Shown: positions 12,327 to 27,274, counted from the stretch's first letter. The stretch: 64,000 nt of DNA from Neocallimastix lanati (nom. inval.) (GCA_016946835.1 JACVTC010000051.1:192501-256500); one strand, 5' to 3'. Notes: generated by a model from the letters alone, not told the origin. Program-made: numbers and translations.

Positions 12327-15300
12327 GCTATTATTAATTTGATTTTGATAATTGTTATGATAAGACTTTGCATCAGGATCAGGTTTTATATAAACTATTA
12401 AGTATTATATATGTTTAAAATAAAATAAATAAAAAAATAAAGAAAATTAATTAATATTGAAAAAAAAAATTATATATATATATTAATATTATAATTATTT
12501 ATTTACCTTGATTTTGTCGCGATGGCATATAATTATTTACATTATCATTATGGTTATTATTTTTATTTGAATAATAATTATTTGATTGTGAAACATTGGA
12601 ATAGGAATAGGAATTAGAATTTGAATAATTCTCATGATTTGATGAATAACCATTAGGTTGATAGGAATTATTATTATTATTGTTGTTGTTGTTGAAATTA
12701 TTATTATTATTATAATTATTATTGTTATTGTTATAATTACTATTATTATTGTTGCTGTTATAATTATCATTAAAGTTATTATTATTATTACCATTATTAA
12801 TATAATTATTATTACCGTTATTATAATTATTACTATTGTTATTATAATTATTACTATTGTTATTATAATTATTGTTGCTATAATTGTTATTATTATTATT
12901 ATTATCAGAGGATGAATTTGAGCCTGAATGGTAATTATTATTCATTTCATATTTTACTATATTTGGACTCTTTTGATTATAGGATATCGGATCGGAAGGT
13001 AAAGGCGTTCCTTGATTCAAATTATGAGGGGAATTATTATAATTATAATTATTATGATGATTATTATTATTCATATTTCCATGATTGGAATACATATTCA
13101 TATAATTAGAATTAGGATTAAGATTTGACATATTATTATTCATATTATTATTCATATTATTATTATTATTACTCATATTATTACTCCTATTATTATTCAT
13201 ATTATTACTTATATTATTGTTCATATTATTATTATTCATATTATTATTCATATTATTATTATTATTATTCATATTATCATTTATGTCATATCTATTCATA
13301 TCAAAATTATTCATGTTATAATTATTCATATTACGATTATTCACGTTATTATTATTCATGTTATTCATATTACTCATATTATTATTATTCATATTATTAT
13401 TATTATTATTATTATTCATATTATTCATATTATTATGCATATTATTCATGTTATTCATATTCCTATTATTATTATTATTGTTATTATTATTCATATCATT
13501 CATTCCATTTCTATTATTTCGATTGTTCATATTATTCATGTCATTCATACTATTCATGTTCATTGAATTCATATTATCATTCATACCACCATTGATATTC
13601 ATGTTATTTCTAGTCATACTATTATTCATAGAGTTCATTCCATCCATATTATTATTCATATGATGATAATTCATTGGGTTCATATCATTCATATTATTAT
13701 TCATTGAATGATTTATATTATAATTAAGGGAAGGAGAAGATTTTATATTTCTTTGAGGAGGATAAGGTTTACCTGGAGAAGATTTCATAGATTTTTTATT
13801 CATTTCATAATTACTTGGTAAATCAGTAATTGTAATTGGTGGATGAGGTAAATCGAAATCTAATATTGAAATTTTACCATCATCTCCACCACTAACAATT
13901 TTTGTATCGGTTAATTGAATACAATTAACTGGTCCTAAATGTTTAATAAAGTTTTGTTCAATCTTTCCTGTTTCCATATCCCATACTTTTATAGTTTGAT
14001 CATGTGCACCACTAACAATTCTCATATTATCAAAAGAAACACACCAAACTCCTTCTACATGACCAAATAAAGTCTTTTTACATTCACCTGTATATATATC
14101 CCAAATTTTAATTTGATTATCTAATGAACAGGTGACAAGCGTTCCTTTAGCTTCATGTATATGATGATTTTCATTACAATCTTGCTGTTGTAAATTTAAT
14201 TCATAGTCATTATGACCATGACCTTGACCATTAATATTATTATTACCATTATTAGCAATGTGATTTGAATGATTATTTTCATTTTGAGGATATTGTCTAT
14301 TTTCAGAATTATTCCAATAATTTTGTAAATTATTCATACGTCCACTATTATTACTATTATTACCATTACCGTTACCATTATTCAAGCCATAGTGAATACT
14401 TCTTTTACCTTTATTTATATTTGAAGAAGAGGTAGAGGAAGAGGAACGATTATCATTAAATATTAAACGATGACTATTACTATTACTATTATTATTGTTG
14501 TTGTTATCATCTGGATGTTGTTGATTAACTTCTTGATAATTTGATAATCCATTCATTCTTTGACCACTATTTTCATTTGATGATTGAAGGGTATTTGGAC
14601 GATAGTTAAAGAAATCATCATTATCTTGACCACTACTATTTGTTCTTGATAAATAAGATTCATAACTACCGGAATGATGATGTGAATTAAAGGAATTATG
14701 AGAAAAGGTAGAAGAAGATGAAGATACAGAATAATTTCCTAATTCATTATTATTATTATTGCTGTTGTTATTGCTATTATTACCATGATAAGGTGGTATA
14801 GAATTTTTTCTTAAATGTCTATTTAAATTATTTTGAATTTTACTACCATTACCATTATAATTAATATTATTGTTATTGCTATTATTGTTTGAATTGTTGT
14901 TACCGTTGTTGTTGTTGTTGTTGTAACTATTATTACTTCCATTATAATTACTATTATTATTATTATTATTAGTATTATTAAAGTTACGTCCTCTGGAGGA
15001 CATTCCTTTCATCTTTGAAGAAAGTAGTACAACGGAAGAATAATTTGAATTGGATGAAGGATATGAATTACGGACCATATTATAATTATTTATAGCAACA
15101 TTATTTGAATTTCCATTAATAGAATTTGATCTATAGGTATCAAATTTAGAAATTTTAGGTTGATGATAGGTAATACTAGCTTGTAAAGATTGTACTGGAG
15201 CGGAATGACCTTCAAAAGTACGAATACATTGACGAGTATTTAAATCCCAATATTTGATGGTATGATCATCGGAACAAGAGAAAAGATGATCCTTATTAAA

Positions 15301-17248
15301 GATTTGAACTTTATTTACCCAGTCTGAATGACCCGTAAGGGTAAAACCACGACCAGAACCAAAATTCCATACTTTAATGGTATGATCTGCACTTCCACTA
15401 GCAAGTATTCTATTATCAAAATGAAGCGTAACAATACCATCAAAGTGACCACTTTCCATGACACGAATACAATGACCTGTTTTTAAACTCCATATACGAA
15501 TGGTTTTATCCATAGAACCCGAAATAATTTTATTCTCATCAAATTGAAGTGCTCTAACACATCGACTATGACCTTCTAATGTAGCGATACACTTTCCGGT
15601 ATCCGTATTCCACATTTTAATCGTATGATCATAGGAACCTGTAATCATTAAAGATCTAGCTTCATCAATTTGAAGACACATAACACTATCCGTATGTCCT
15701 TCAAATATTTTTGTTGAATATCTACCATTTCTCCAATTTCTTTCAACTAATAAACGTTCAGCATATATTTCTTTCCAATGACGTTGATAATGAGGTGTTG
15801 TTTCAACTTTTAATAAAAAAATTTTTTTTTTTGTGTATAATAATAAAATTATTTATTTAATTAAAAATTACCAAATATTAGTTAATAAATTTAGTCTATT
15901 ATAACTTCTATATTTATATAAATTAATTTGTAACATTTGTATCACAATGAATATCACTATATCTATTAAATAAATTGATATTATATATTATCATTATATT
16001 TTTTATTATTGATAATTTTATTAAACTATTTATCTATAAGCATTGTATATGAATGTAATGCAAATTTATTTATTTATTTATTCATTAAATTTAACTTTTA
16101 TTAAATCTCAAAGAATAAATATTATATAAATATATTTGAATTTTTTTTTTCTTATTGTTTATTATTCAAATTATTTAAAAACAATCTTCTAATTTTTATT
16201 ATTATTATTTAATAATATATGCATTTTTTTTTTTTTTTTTTTAAATTTTGGTACATTGTAATAATTACTTTTACAGAGTATTAATTTTTTTTTATATATT
16301 TTTGTATATTATATTTTTCTTTTCATTTTTGTACATTTTATTTTATTTTTTTTTGTTGTTGTTGTTGTTTTTGGTGAATTTAATTTTTTTTTTCCATCTA
16401 TTTATATATTTATACTATCTATTTATATTATATATTTAAATGACACATATTTCTTATGAAAAAAAAAAATTGACTTACTTAAATTAGACTGATAATTATT
16501 GGAGGCTTTATTATTATGTGATATAGGATTGATAAGAGAAGTATTCAAACTTTGTGTTGGACTCTTCTTTATTCTTTTATTATTATTATTATTATGGTTA
16601 TAAAGAATAAGGTCGTTTGTTGCTTTTCTTTTGGTATTATACATAAGAGGTAAACCCCAACCACAACGTTGACATTTTCCTCCTATATGTCTTTCACACA
16701 TATCTTTCCACACAATATCATCGTCAGAAAGTTCCTTCCAACGTTTAGATACCTGAGCACAGTGACATAGTGATACAGCATCTAAATAGGAAAGTATTTT
16801 TCTAACAATTTCAACGGGTAGATCAGAAAAGAAATCTACTGTTAATAAAGGATTTAATAACTGAGCAAGTATAGAGAGTTCAGTTTTTGAACATTCTTTT
16901 AATAATCTATTAAAAAATGCTCTTCTAGTATAGGTACTACATGTTTTATAAAAATCTAGAAAATCCTCTATATATTGAAATTGTCTATTATACGGTATAA
17001 TTTTGTTATCATTCTTTTTTTTTTTTTAATTAGAATAATAACATTAACATTAATATATATTATAAAAAAAAATATTATTAATATACAATATTATAAATTA
17101 TTAACATTATTGTTTCTTTTATTATTTCTTTAATTAATTTAAAAATAAAAATTAAAAGTCCAAAGAAGAAATTTCAATTATTTTTTTTAATTATACTATT
17201 TAAAAAATATATAATAATTAAAAATAATACCTTTGTATTTTCAAACAT
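11537..17248 (-). CDS. F-box/WD40 protein, Met30/SconB/Pof1 family, Asn-rich expanded, 5 exons
   Basis: Exons in coding order: 17248-17231, 17013-16479, 15806-12507, 12394-11984, 11847-11537. All phases join, giving 1524 residues, against roughly 640-700 in Met30/SconB. Known relatives are substrate receptors of SCF ubiquitin ligases controlling sulfur-assimilation regulators and cadmium response. F-box: residues about 66-112 ([20 protein letters not shown]). It is followed by the family hallmark [12 protein letters not shown] (119-130). A helical segment at about 20-60 resembles the dimerisation region. Seven WD40 blades span about 219-836 (first GHTDS, last [12 protein letters not shown]). 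About 340 Asn/Ser/His-rich residues (about 396-735) sit inside blade 5, where SconB also has a shorter insert. A ~690-residue Asn/Met-rich tail follows. Start: the short first exon encodes MFENTK and ends at a good donor (GTATTA); this first exon is the least certain part. No frameshifts were seen. Confidence 0.85.
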
Positions 17249-20200
17249 AGAAGTAAATATTATTTTGTATTAAATATAAAGTTCTTGTAAAAGTAAAAAA
17301 AAAAATAAAAAATAAATGCTTAAATTATTATAAAAATGGTATTACTATTTTACTTTTTTATATATATTTTAATTATTATATTTTAATCCAATAAACTCTA
17401 TTGTTTTCTTGTATTGTATTCCAGTTTAAATTGTCCAAATTTAATTTATGTACTTTGAATGTATATATATGATAAAAATTGATTTATACAAATAAAAATA
17501 TATTTTTTTTTCTTTTTATAAATAAATAATAATTTTTTTTATTCAAAAAACTTTGTTTCCATGAAGCATAATCAAATCTTTTAATATTTTCCTAATTTTA
17601 TTATGTTTTTTTTTCTTTGTTCTTTTTTTTTATGCTTTGAAATTATATTACTTTCTTTTATTAGTAAAGAAGGTATTAATATATCCAATAAATTGATTAG
17701 TGATGGGTTAAGAACAAATTCTTTCTAATGCTTTAAAATAGATAATGTTTTTTTTTTTTTTTCATTCAAATATTCTAAATTTAAATAAATAAAATATTAA
17801 CAAAAATATATATTTGTTGTATTAAATAAAGAAAAAAAAAGGTTATTTTTAATTTTCAAAGTATATTGAATTAATTTTAAATATATTCAATGTAAAAAGA
17901 TCTTTTTAATTTTTTTTTCTTAATTTAATTTTTTTTTCTTTCCTTTTTTTTTTAAAAAAAAAAAAAAAAAAAAATTATACTATTTTATTTTATTTTATTT
18001 TTCTAATTATATAAAATTATATATATTATTTATATAATGCATAAGCTGTTATTATTATTATTATTATTATATAACATATACTATCTTTATTATTATATAT
18101 ATTATTTTTTAAAAAATATTTTTTGAAAAATAAATAAATAAAAATAAAAAATTTAATTTTAATAAATTATATTAATTACTATATATTGTAATGTATTTCA
18201 ATATATTATTATAATATCCATATATATTAAAAATTAACTGATAATATATGATAAATGAATAAAATAATTATCTAATATGATTTAACCCTCTTGAAATGAA
18301 AACTTCATATTGACTAAACTTTAATATTTATATTGTAATTAACATTAAATATAATTGTAATCATATATTACACTATACTATAATATATGTATAATATATT
18401 AAAATTATAAATAGTTATGACTAACTCTATATATATCAATTGAATGTAATGCTAATATATGAATAATAAATAGAAATAAATAAATAAATTTACCTGAAAA
18501 ACAAAAAAAATTTTTTATTTTTTTTTATTTTATAATTTTCTATATTATTATTTTATATGAAATAATATGATGGTAATATGAAAAATAAATAAAAATGTAA
18601 TAAAAATAAGAAAGTTTATTTATTTATTAATATTATATAAGAAAAGTGTTTGAATGATTAGTAAAAAGATATAAAAAATATATATAATAGAAGGTTTTGT
18701 ATAAAAATTATATATTCTATAATATCTTTGATAGGGATATTATATGAATTTTATTGAAATTATCTTTTTTTTTTTTATTTATTATTTAAATTATTATTAT
18801 TATGTAATAAATTTAAATTGAATTCTAATAATAATAAAAAAAAAAAAGTTAGGCCTTAGATTCCGCTAATTAATAATGATTCTCCATTTATATTCTAATT
18901 TTTTTTTATTTTACTATATTCAATTATTTATTAATCAATTATTCAATTAATCAATTATTCAATTATTCAATTATTTATTATTCAATTATTTATTATTCAA
19001 TTATTCAATTATTCAATTATTTATTATTCAATTATTGCTTATTTATTATTTATTACTTAAATAATAATTAATATTTAGTAATCCATTCTACTTAATAATT
19101 TTTTTACTTACTTCAATTTAATTCGTTGAATATCGACTGTTTATTAGTAATGAGAGGTTATAATTTTTTAACTCTTTTTTTTTATTAATATTAAAATTTA
19201 AATTAAATGTAATTTATATATAGTTTCTATAGTATTTATTATATATATATATTTTATAATATATTTGTAATATATATTATAGAGAGAAAAAAATTAGTTG
19301 AATATTTTTATTTCATTTTTTTTTTATTTAAATGATTATATATATATTTTATATAATATATAAATATATTTTGTTTTATATAAATATATTCTTATAAATA
19401 TATTCTGTTATATATAAATATATATTCTTTTATGTTTTTAAATATTTTATATTAATTTTGTTATTAGTTGATGTTTTATTCAAAGAATGGTTTAACCAAC
19501 CATAAATAGGATTAACGCAAACTCTTTATTCTTTACAAACTAACTAAAAATTAATAAAAATAAAAAAAAAAGTGGAGAATTTTTTTTTTTTTTTTGGTTT
19601 TGATTTTGATTTTGAATCTTTAAATGTAAAGTTCAGTTAAAATCATTAAAACATAAATTGAAAATTAAAAATTAATAGAATAAAAATTAAATAAAAAAGT
19701 TTTTAAATTCTTTCTTTATATTTTGCTTTTTTTTTTTCAAATATTTTCTGTAAATTTAGATTTTAATTTAAGATTTTAGAATTTGTAATTTAAATTTTAG
19801 TATTTTGAATTTTGTATAATAAAAATATAAAAATAATAATAATAATAATAATAAATTTAAAATATTCTATATTCTATAATTTATATATAATATTTTTTTT
19901 TGAAAACTAATTATTTTATGCATTTGATTTAAATTAATTAACCATTTTTCTTTTATAATATATAACATTAATTTTGTTTTTATTTCTTGTTAATTATAAT
20001 TATTATTATTTTATTATTTTTATTAATGAATAAAAGAATTATATATATATAGTTATTAATGAAATAGAGATTAACCTTTTTTTTTAAATTGAAAACATAA
20101 TTTTATCAAAAAAAAAAATATGTTTATATGTTTAATTATTTATAATACTAAATGTAAACTTTAAATGAAACAAAAAAAAATTTTTTTTTAAACATATAGT

Positions 20201-21136
20201 TTATAAAAGTATTTTATTATTAAAACTAGTTTGTTGATATTTTTAATATTTCGTTTCTTTTATTATTTCTTTTTATCTCTTTGTCTTTTTTTTTTTTTTT
20301 TTTTTTTGCATTATTTTACTACTTTTATTATTATTATTATTATTATTATTTTATTTTAATTTTTAATCGTATTTAACGTTATTGCTGTAAAATTATATTT
20401 TATTTTTACTAGTATATTATGTATTGTATATGTAATATTTTTTTTATTTTAATTTTATATATATATATTATAAAAAATACATATAGACAGTTCTATTTAA
20501 TTATTATAAAAATTTTATACTTTATAAAGGATAGATACATTTAAAATAAATATATATAATATAGTTTTAACATGTTTTTTAGACTTTTATTTATTAATTA
20601 TTAATTTATTATTAATTATTTACTAGTTATTAATTAATAAGAAAAAAATTTAAGTAAAAATAAAAAAAAAAAAAAAAATAAAGTCTTTTATTATTATTTT
20701 TATATTTTTTTTTAAAAAAATAAAAAAGAGAAGAAAAGTATTATATTAATCTATCTTTTTTTTTATCTAATAGTAAAAATATATTTAATATCTCATTAAT
20801 TAAAAATAAAAATAAAAATAAAAAAACAAATTTATTATATATCTTAATATTTATTTCTTATTTATTCTTTAATATATAATAAAAACGTTTTTATTATTAT
20901 TATTACTAAAGTATAAAATATAAAATTATAAAATTATAAAAATGTAAAAATATTAAAATATTAAAATATTATGGAGTTTGAAGATGATTAAGCATTTCTT
21001 TATTTAAAGAATTAAAGTTTCATTCCTTTTATCATATAAAAAAAATAAAATTATAATTATTATTAATAAAAAAAAATGAATAATCATAATAATCTTTTTT
21101 AATTATTATTAATTATTATTATTATTAATTATTATT

Positions 21137-21167
<31 letters not shown>

Positions 21168-22500
21168 GTACCTCTTTTTCTTTTTTTTTTTTTTCTTTCT
21201 TTTTTTCTTTTTCTGTAGACAAAATATATTTTTTTTTGTCATTCATTACAAAAAATTAAATAAAAATATTTCCATTCAATTCAATTATATTTATGAATAT
21301 ATTAAAATATAAATAATTAAAATTAAATTTGATATAGTTATAATTATATTTTTATTTTATTAGAATATATTATTAATATATTGCCACCAAAATTTTTAAT
21401 GCTATTAAAAAAATTTAATAAGATTAGTTAATAAAAATTATATATTAATCAATATATATTAATAAATCTATATTAATATTAATACAAAAATATTAATATA
21501 AAAATATTAAATATAAAAGTTTAAATGAAATAAAATAAAAAAAAAGAATATTTATTTTATTTTATTACCAAGATCATTGGAAAATAAATAAACTAATTAT
21601 TAGTTGATTCTGTATTCTGTAGGAAATTGTTATCCCATTTGACAACTTGGACTTTAAAAAATATAGAAAGTATAAAAAATAGAGAAAAATATATAGAAAA
21701 TATAAGATAATATAGAAAATAGAGAAATATAGAAAAATATAGAAAAATAAAGAAAAAGTATATAAAAATATATACTATAGAAAAGTATATTCAATAGATA
21801 AGATATAAAAATATGAATTATGGTTAATAATCAAAATTAGAATTATTAGAAATATTATAATTTGTTTTGAATAAAATTATATAACATTTATTTATTTAAA
21901 CTTTTATTTTTTTACTCTATACTATTACAACGGAAATTTAAAAAATAAAAAAAAAAAAAAAAAAAAAAAAAAGACTTTAAATTATAATAAACATTTTTAC
22001 TTCATTAAATAAAATAATTTCTATAAAAAAAAAAAGAATATATATCATCTATATATATATGACTATCTATTTTTATAGAATCATTCATCACCAATGATGT
22101 TTCAAATAGTAATAACGTGATTTACTCTATTGAAGCGTATATATGAATAAGGATAAAAACTAAATGGAAAAATTTATTATAAAAATTCTATTATAACCTA
22201 ACCAATTAATTAAAATTAAAAAATGAGACTACACTAATAAAATAAATTTTAATTAAAAACACTATAGAATTAGTACATATAGCAGATTACAATAGATAAT
22301 ATATATGATAATATATGTATTAGTATATAAAAAGCCATAAAAATGGACAATCATCAGGTAAAAAAAAAAATTATGTAAAGTCAATTATTTTTAATTTTTT
22401 TATTATAAAAAAAAATTAAATATAAAAAATATAAATATCTTTAATAACTCTGCATTTTTTATTTTAATATATAAATAAATTATAAACAAAATATTTTTAC
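17249..22500. other. AT-rich desert, no gene
   Basis: Upstream of the F-box gene. All six frames are densely stopped. Holds poly-A/T tracts (for example 17950-17972 and 21949-21972), (TA)n and (ATT)n microsatellites, and an ATTCAATT-type repeat (listed separately). No protein or RNA gene could be supported. Confidence 0.6.
18915..19066. repeat. ATTCAATTATT minisatellite
   Basis: About 150 bp composed almost only of the words TTATTCAATTA and TTTATTATTCAA in variable order. Similar CAATTATT words recur inside the heptamer arrays at 23.4 kb and 50.2 kb, suggesting a shared expansion process. Confidence 0.7.
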
Positions 22501-23265
22501 TATTTTATTATCATCTTCATAAATTATTTTATTTATTTACTATTTATTATTTATTTATTTATTATTAATTATTTATTATTTATTTATATAATAATTAGTT
22601 ATTTATTAAATAATTAGTGATTATATGGATAAATTTAATCTATTTAATTAATTATATTTGTTTATTCATTTATTTATTTATTTATGTAATAATTAGTGAT
22701 TATATAGATAATTTTAATCTATTTAATTAATTAAATTTGTTTATTTATTTATTATTACTATTATTTATTTATTTAAGTGTTGATCTACTTATATATGCAC
22801 TTATCTATTTATAAATTTATCTACTATTATAGGTAATTATCTATTTATTTGTTATGGGTATTTCTATCAACTTGGTTAAATCATAATGATTTAAACCATA
22901 GCAAATGAAGATGATTTAAATTTGTACTCTGTCAATGTTTACAATATTTCTTTTTTTTTTTTTAATTTATTTAATTATTTATTAATTTATTTAATCATTT
23001 ATTAATTAATTTATTTATTTATTTATTATTATTTTACTATTTATTTATTTATTTATTATTTTATTTATTTATTTATTTTTATTTATTTATTTATTATTAC
23101 TTATTACTTTGTCTATTTAAAAAATAAATTATATTCATTTTATGTAACCATTTTACTTAAATCCTAATTAAAAATTCCAAAAAAAAATTTTTTTTTTTGA
23201 TAAAAGAATAAGATGGTTTTATCTCTATCCTAGCAATTTTAATGTAAATTAAGTATTATTCTCTT
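22501..23265. repeat. TTTA tetramer and mixed AT repeats, with a related pair near 22.6 kb
   Basis: Runs of TTTA and ATTT tetramers. The block at about 22605-22680 (AATAATTAGTGATTATATGG...) is repeated at about 22687-22745 with few changes, giving a local direct duplication of about 70 bp. No gene is seen. Confidence 0.55.
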
Positions 23266-23930
23266 ATTTAATTATTTATTATTTATTATTTATTATTTAT
23301 TATTTAATTATTTATTATTTATTATTTATTATTTAATTATTTATTATTTATTATTTATTATTTAATTATTTATTATTCAATTATTTATTATTTATTATCT
23401 ATTATTTATTATTTATTATTTATTATTCAATTATTTATTATTTATTATTTATTATTTATTATTTATTATTTATTATTTATTATTTATTATTTATTATTTA
23501 TTATTTATTATTTATTATTTATTAATTATTATTTATTATTCAATTATTTATTATTCAATTATTTATTATTTAATTATTCATTATTTAATTATTTATTATT
23601 TATTATTTATTATTTATTATTTATTATTTATTATTTATTATTTATTATTTATTATTTATTATTTATTATTTATTATTTATTATTTATTATTTATTATTTA
23701 TTATTTATTATTTATTATTTATTATTTATTATTTATTATTTATTATTTATTATTTATTATTTATTATTTATTATTTATTATTTATTATTTATTATTTATT
23801 ATTTATTATTTATTATTTATTATTTATTATTTATTATTTATAATTATTTATTTATTATTTATTATTTATTAATTATTATTTATTTTATTATTTAATTATT
23901 TATTTTATTATTTAATTATATTTATTTACA
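23266..23930. repeat. (TATTATT)n heptamer array
   Basis: A nearly pure 7 bp repeat over about 660 bp, with occasional variant units carrying CAATTATT or TTAATTATT. T-rich strand on top. Confidence 0.9.
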
Positions 23931-24231
23931 TCTTAGAGATGATAGTATAAATAATAATAAAATTAAATTTTTCATCCAATTAAAAAAAAAAATTAAAATA
24001 AATATGTCAATGTTGAACATTTATATTAATATTTTATTTGATATTTATATTAGGATATATGTATTGACTCTATACAATTATATATATAAATACAGTTATA
24101 TATATAAATATATATATAAATAATATATTCCATTTAATTAATTTGTTTTATTTTATACTTTTTTTTTAAACCTCAATTTCTACAAAAAGACAAAAAAGAT
24201 AAAAAAGACAATATATATAAATAAACTAACT

Positions 24232-24742
24232 ATTATTATTCATTATTCATTATTTATTATTTATTATTTATTATTTATTATTTATTATTTATTATTTATT
24301 ATTTATTATTTATTATTTATTATTTATTATTTATTATTTATTATTTATTATTTATTATTTATTATTTATTATTTATTATTTATTATTTATTATTTTATTA
24401 TTTATTATTTAATTATTTATTATTTAATTATTCATTATTTAATTATTTATTATTTATTATTTAATTATTCATTATTTAATTATTTATTATTTATTATTTA
24501 ATTATTCATTATTTAATTATTTATTATTAATTATTTATTATTTATTATTTATTATTTATTATTTATTATTTATTATTTATTATTTATTATTTATTATTTA
24601 TTATTTATTATTTATTATTTATTATTTATTATTTATTATTTATTATTTATTATTTATTATTTATTATTTATTATCAATTATTTTATTATTTATTATTTAT
24701 TATTTATTATTTATTATTTATTATTTATTATTTATTATTTTT
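24232..24742. repeat. (TATTATT)n heptamer array
   Basis: Second T-rich heptamer array, in the same orientation as the one at 23.3-23.9 kb and separated from it by about 300 bp of non-repetitive AT-rich DNA. Contains a higher-order variant around 24410-24530 in which TTAATTATTCATTATTTAAT recurs at least three times. Confidence 0.9.
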
Positions 24743-26106
24743 AGTGAAAAAAATATATGAAATGGAATTAAAACGTTTTAACTTTTTTTTTTTAAAAAAA
24801 AAAAAAAAAAGAAATTAAAACTTTAAAAATCTTAATTCTAATCCTCTGTAATTTTATTTTATTTTATTTTAATTTTTTATTATAATTTTAATAATTAAAC
24901 TTTCTTCTCTTTCTCTATTATTAATACTGTGTTAAGACCATCATCAACTTTAACCTTATTATAGTATTCTATTATTTATATATATATATATAAAAAAAGA
25001 TCAAATTAAAGTCTTTCCTTAATATGATTTGATGTTAAAATAATTAATAGTAATAATTATAGAATATCAAGTTAAAAATAAATGTTAAAATATAAACATT
25101 AAATATTAATATAAATTAAAAAGTAAAATTACAAAATGGAAATAAATAAATAATAGATAGATAGAAATAATAAGTAGATAGAAATATTAAATGTATCTTT
25201 ATAATGAATAAATATATGATAATGGTAATAAAATAGATAGTAATAAGTGAATGGAAATAGTAATAAATAAATTAAAATTAACAATTAATGATCTGATAAT
25301 TAGTTAAATTGGTAGAGAACCAGACATAATGCTTAATAATGTATGATCATCCATAAAATTGTCGATGTCATCGATATAAGAATTAAAACAAATAATAAAA
25401 AATTAAAAAAAATATTTAATATCAATAGCATAGCAATCTGTGTATTATTATCATTTTAATAATATTATTTGAAGTTGGTTCTTTAAATATTATTATTTAT
25501 CATTAATTATTTTATGTATTATTTATTTATAAAATTATTATATATATATATTTATTTATATACTTATTTATTTATTCATTTATATACTTATTTATTCATT
25601 TATATATATTTATTTATATAATTAATTAATTATTTATTAATTTATTCTTCTATCTATATTTATTTATTTATTTATTTTATATAAATATATTTTTTTAAAT
25701 GATTATTATATAATTAAATTTTGTGGTGATTTATTTTTTTTTTTCTTATGACGATTGAATGGTTTAAATATTTAAATATTTCATCATTTTAGTTTTCGAC
25801 TCTTGAAGAACTGAAATGTATTGGATAAAAATTGAGTCAGTTTTTTTTTTTAAATTTTAATTTTTAATTATTTGAAGTTTTTTAAACTAAATTTTTTTTA
25901 TTTATTTCATTTTTTTTTAATATTAAACCCTTTTTATTTTTACTTATATATTTACTTATATATTTACTTATTTATTTATTTATTTATTTTTATATATAAG
26001 TATTTATATATTTTTATTTATTTTATTTTATTTTTTCAATTTTCCATTTTTTCCATCTTTTCCTGTCCCACTTAACAACTCATCAAATCATTAAAATACA
26101 ACAATG
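24743..26106. other. AT-rich DNA, no gene
   Basis: Mixed AT-rich sequence between heptamer arrays. A small patch at about 25310-25380 has more mixed composition (TGGTAGAGAACCAGACATAA, a possible short hairpin) but no reading frame or RNA family was recognised. Confidence 0.5.
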
Positions 26107-26356
26107 TCATAATAATAATAAATAATAAATAATAAATAATAAATAATAAATAATAAATAATAAATAATAAATAATAAATAAATAAATAATAAATAATAAA
26201 TAATAAATAATAAATAATAATTAATTATTAATAAATAATAAATAATAAATAATAAATAATAAATAATAAATAATAAATAATAAATAATAAATAAATAAAT
26301 AATAAATAATAAATAATAAATAATAAATAATAAATAATAAATAATAATAATAATAG
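26107..26356. repeat. (AATAATA)n heptamer array, inverted relative to neighbours
   Basis: About 250 bp of the same heptamer as at 23.3 and 24.2 kb but in reverse orientation (A-rich on the top strand), followed by AATAG pentamers. The long Tyr/Leu/Ile minus-strand frame here is a by-product of the repeat. Confidence 0.9.
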
Positions 26357-26867
26357 AATAGAATAGAAAAACGAAATAAAGTAAAATTAGAATGTTAGTG
26401 TCAAAATTTATTATCAATATTGAAATTACTATTAATTATGTGATTTTATAATTAATAATAAACTAATATTCTTATTAAAATTCATATAATAACAAATAAT
26501 TAATTAATATCTAAATAAAAAAAATAAATATTATATAAATAAATATTAAATATTTATATAAATAAATAAATAATACTTATATAAATAAATAATAAATATT
26601 TATATAAATATTCATTAAAAAAAAAAACATCGTTTTACCCATTCCTATATAAACATCCATATAAGTTTATATATGGGATAATAGAACTGATCTATTATAA
26701 GGAATTATTTATTAATTTATATTTATTTATATTTATTTATATTTATTTATATTTATTTATTTATTCATTCATTCATTTTTATTAAATAAAATAAAAATAG
26801 ACTATTATAAAAAAATAGTGAATAATAAAAAAGTGCCCTAAATATTTTATACTAAAAGTATTACTTT

Positions 26868-27068
26868 ATTATTTATTTATTATTTATTATTTATTATTTA
26901 TTATTTATTTATTAATTTATTATTTATTATTTATTTATTAATTTATTATTTATTATTTATTATTTATTTATTAATTTATTATTTATTATTTATTTATTAA
27001 TTTATTATTTATTATTTATTATTTATTTATTTATTTACTATTTATTTATTTATTATTTATTATTAATT
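26868..27068. repeat. (TATTATT)n heptamer array with TTAATTTATT variants
   Basis: T-rich heptamer array with a repeated higher-order word (TTTATTTATTAATTTATTAT) occurring about four times. Confidence 0.85.
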
Positions 27069-27274
27069 ATTTTTTTTTAATGAAAATGTATCAATAATAT
27101 TTTAAAAACATTTATATTTTTATATTTATTATGTTTTACATTTCCATTTATTTATTTTTTTTTTTTTTTGTTTTCCCATCAATTTTATATACAATTATTA
27201 TATATTATATATTTATTAAATATTTATTAAATATATATATAAATAAAGAATAGCTTAAGTTATGGTAAATGAAA

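Noticed and set aside
12658-13663. Plus-strand Ile/Val, Tyr/Ser and Leu/Phe-rich frames opposite the F-box gene
   Set aside because: They are antisense shadows of the Asn/Met codon repeats of the minus-strand coding exon.
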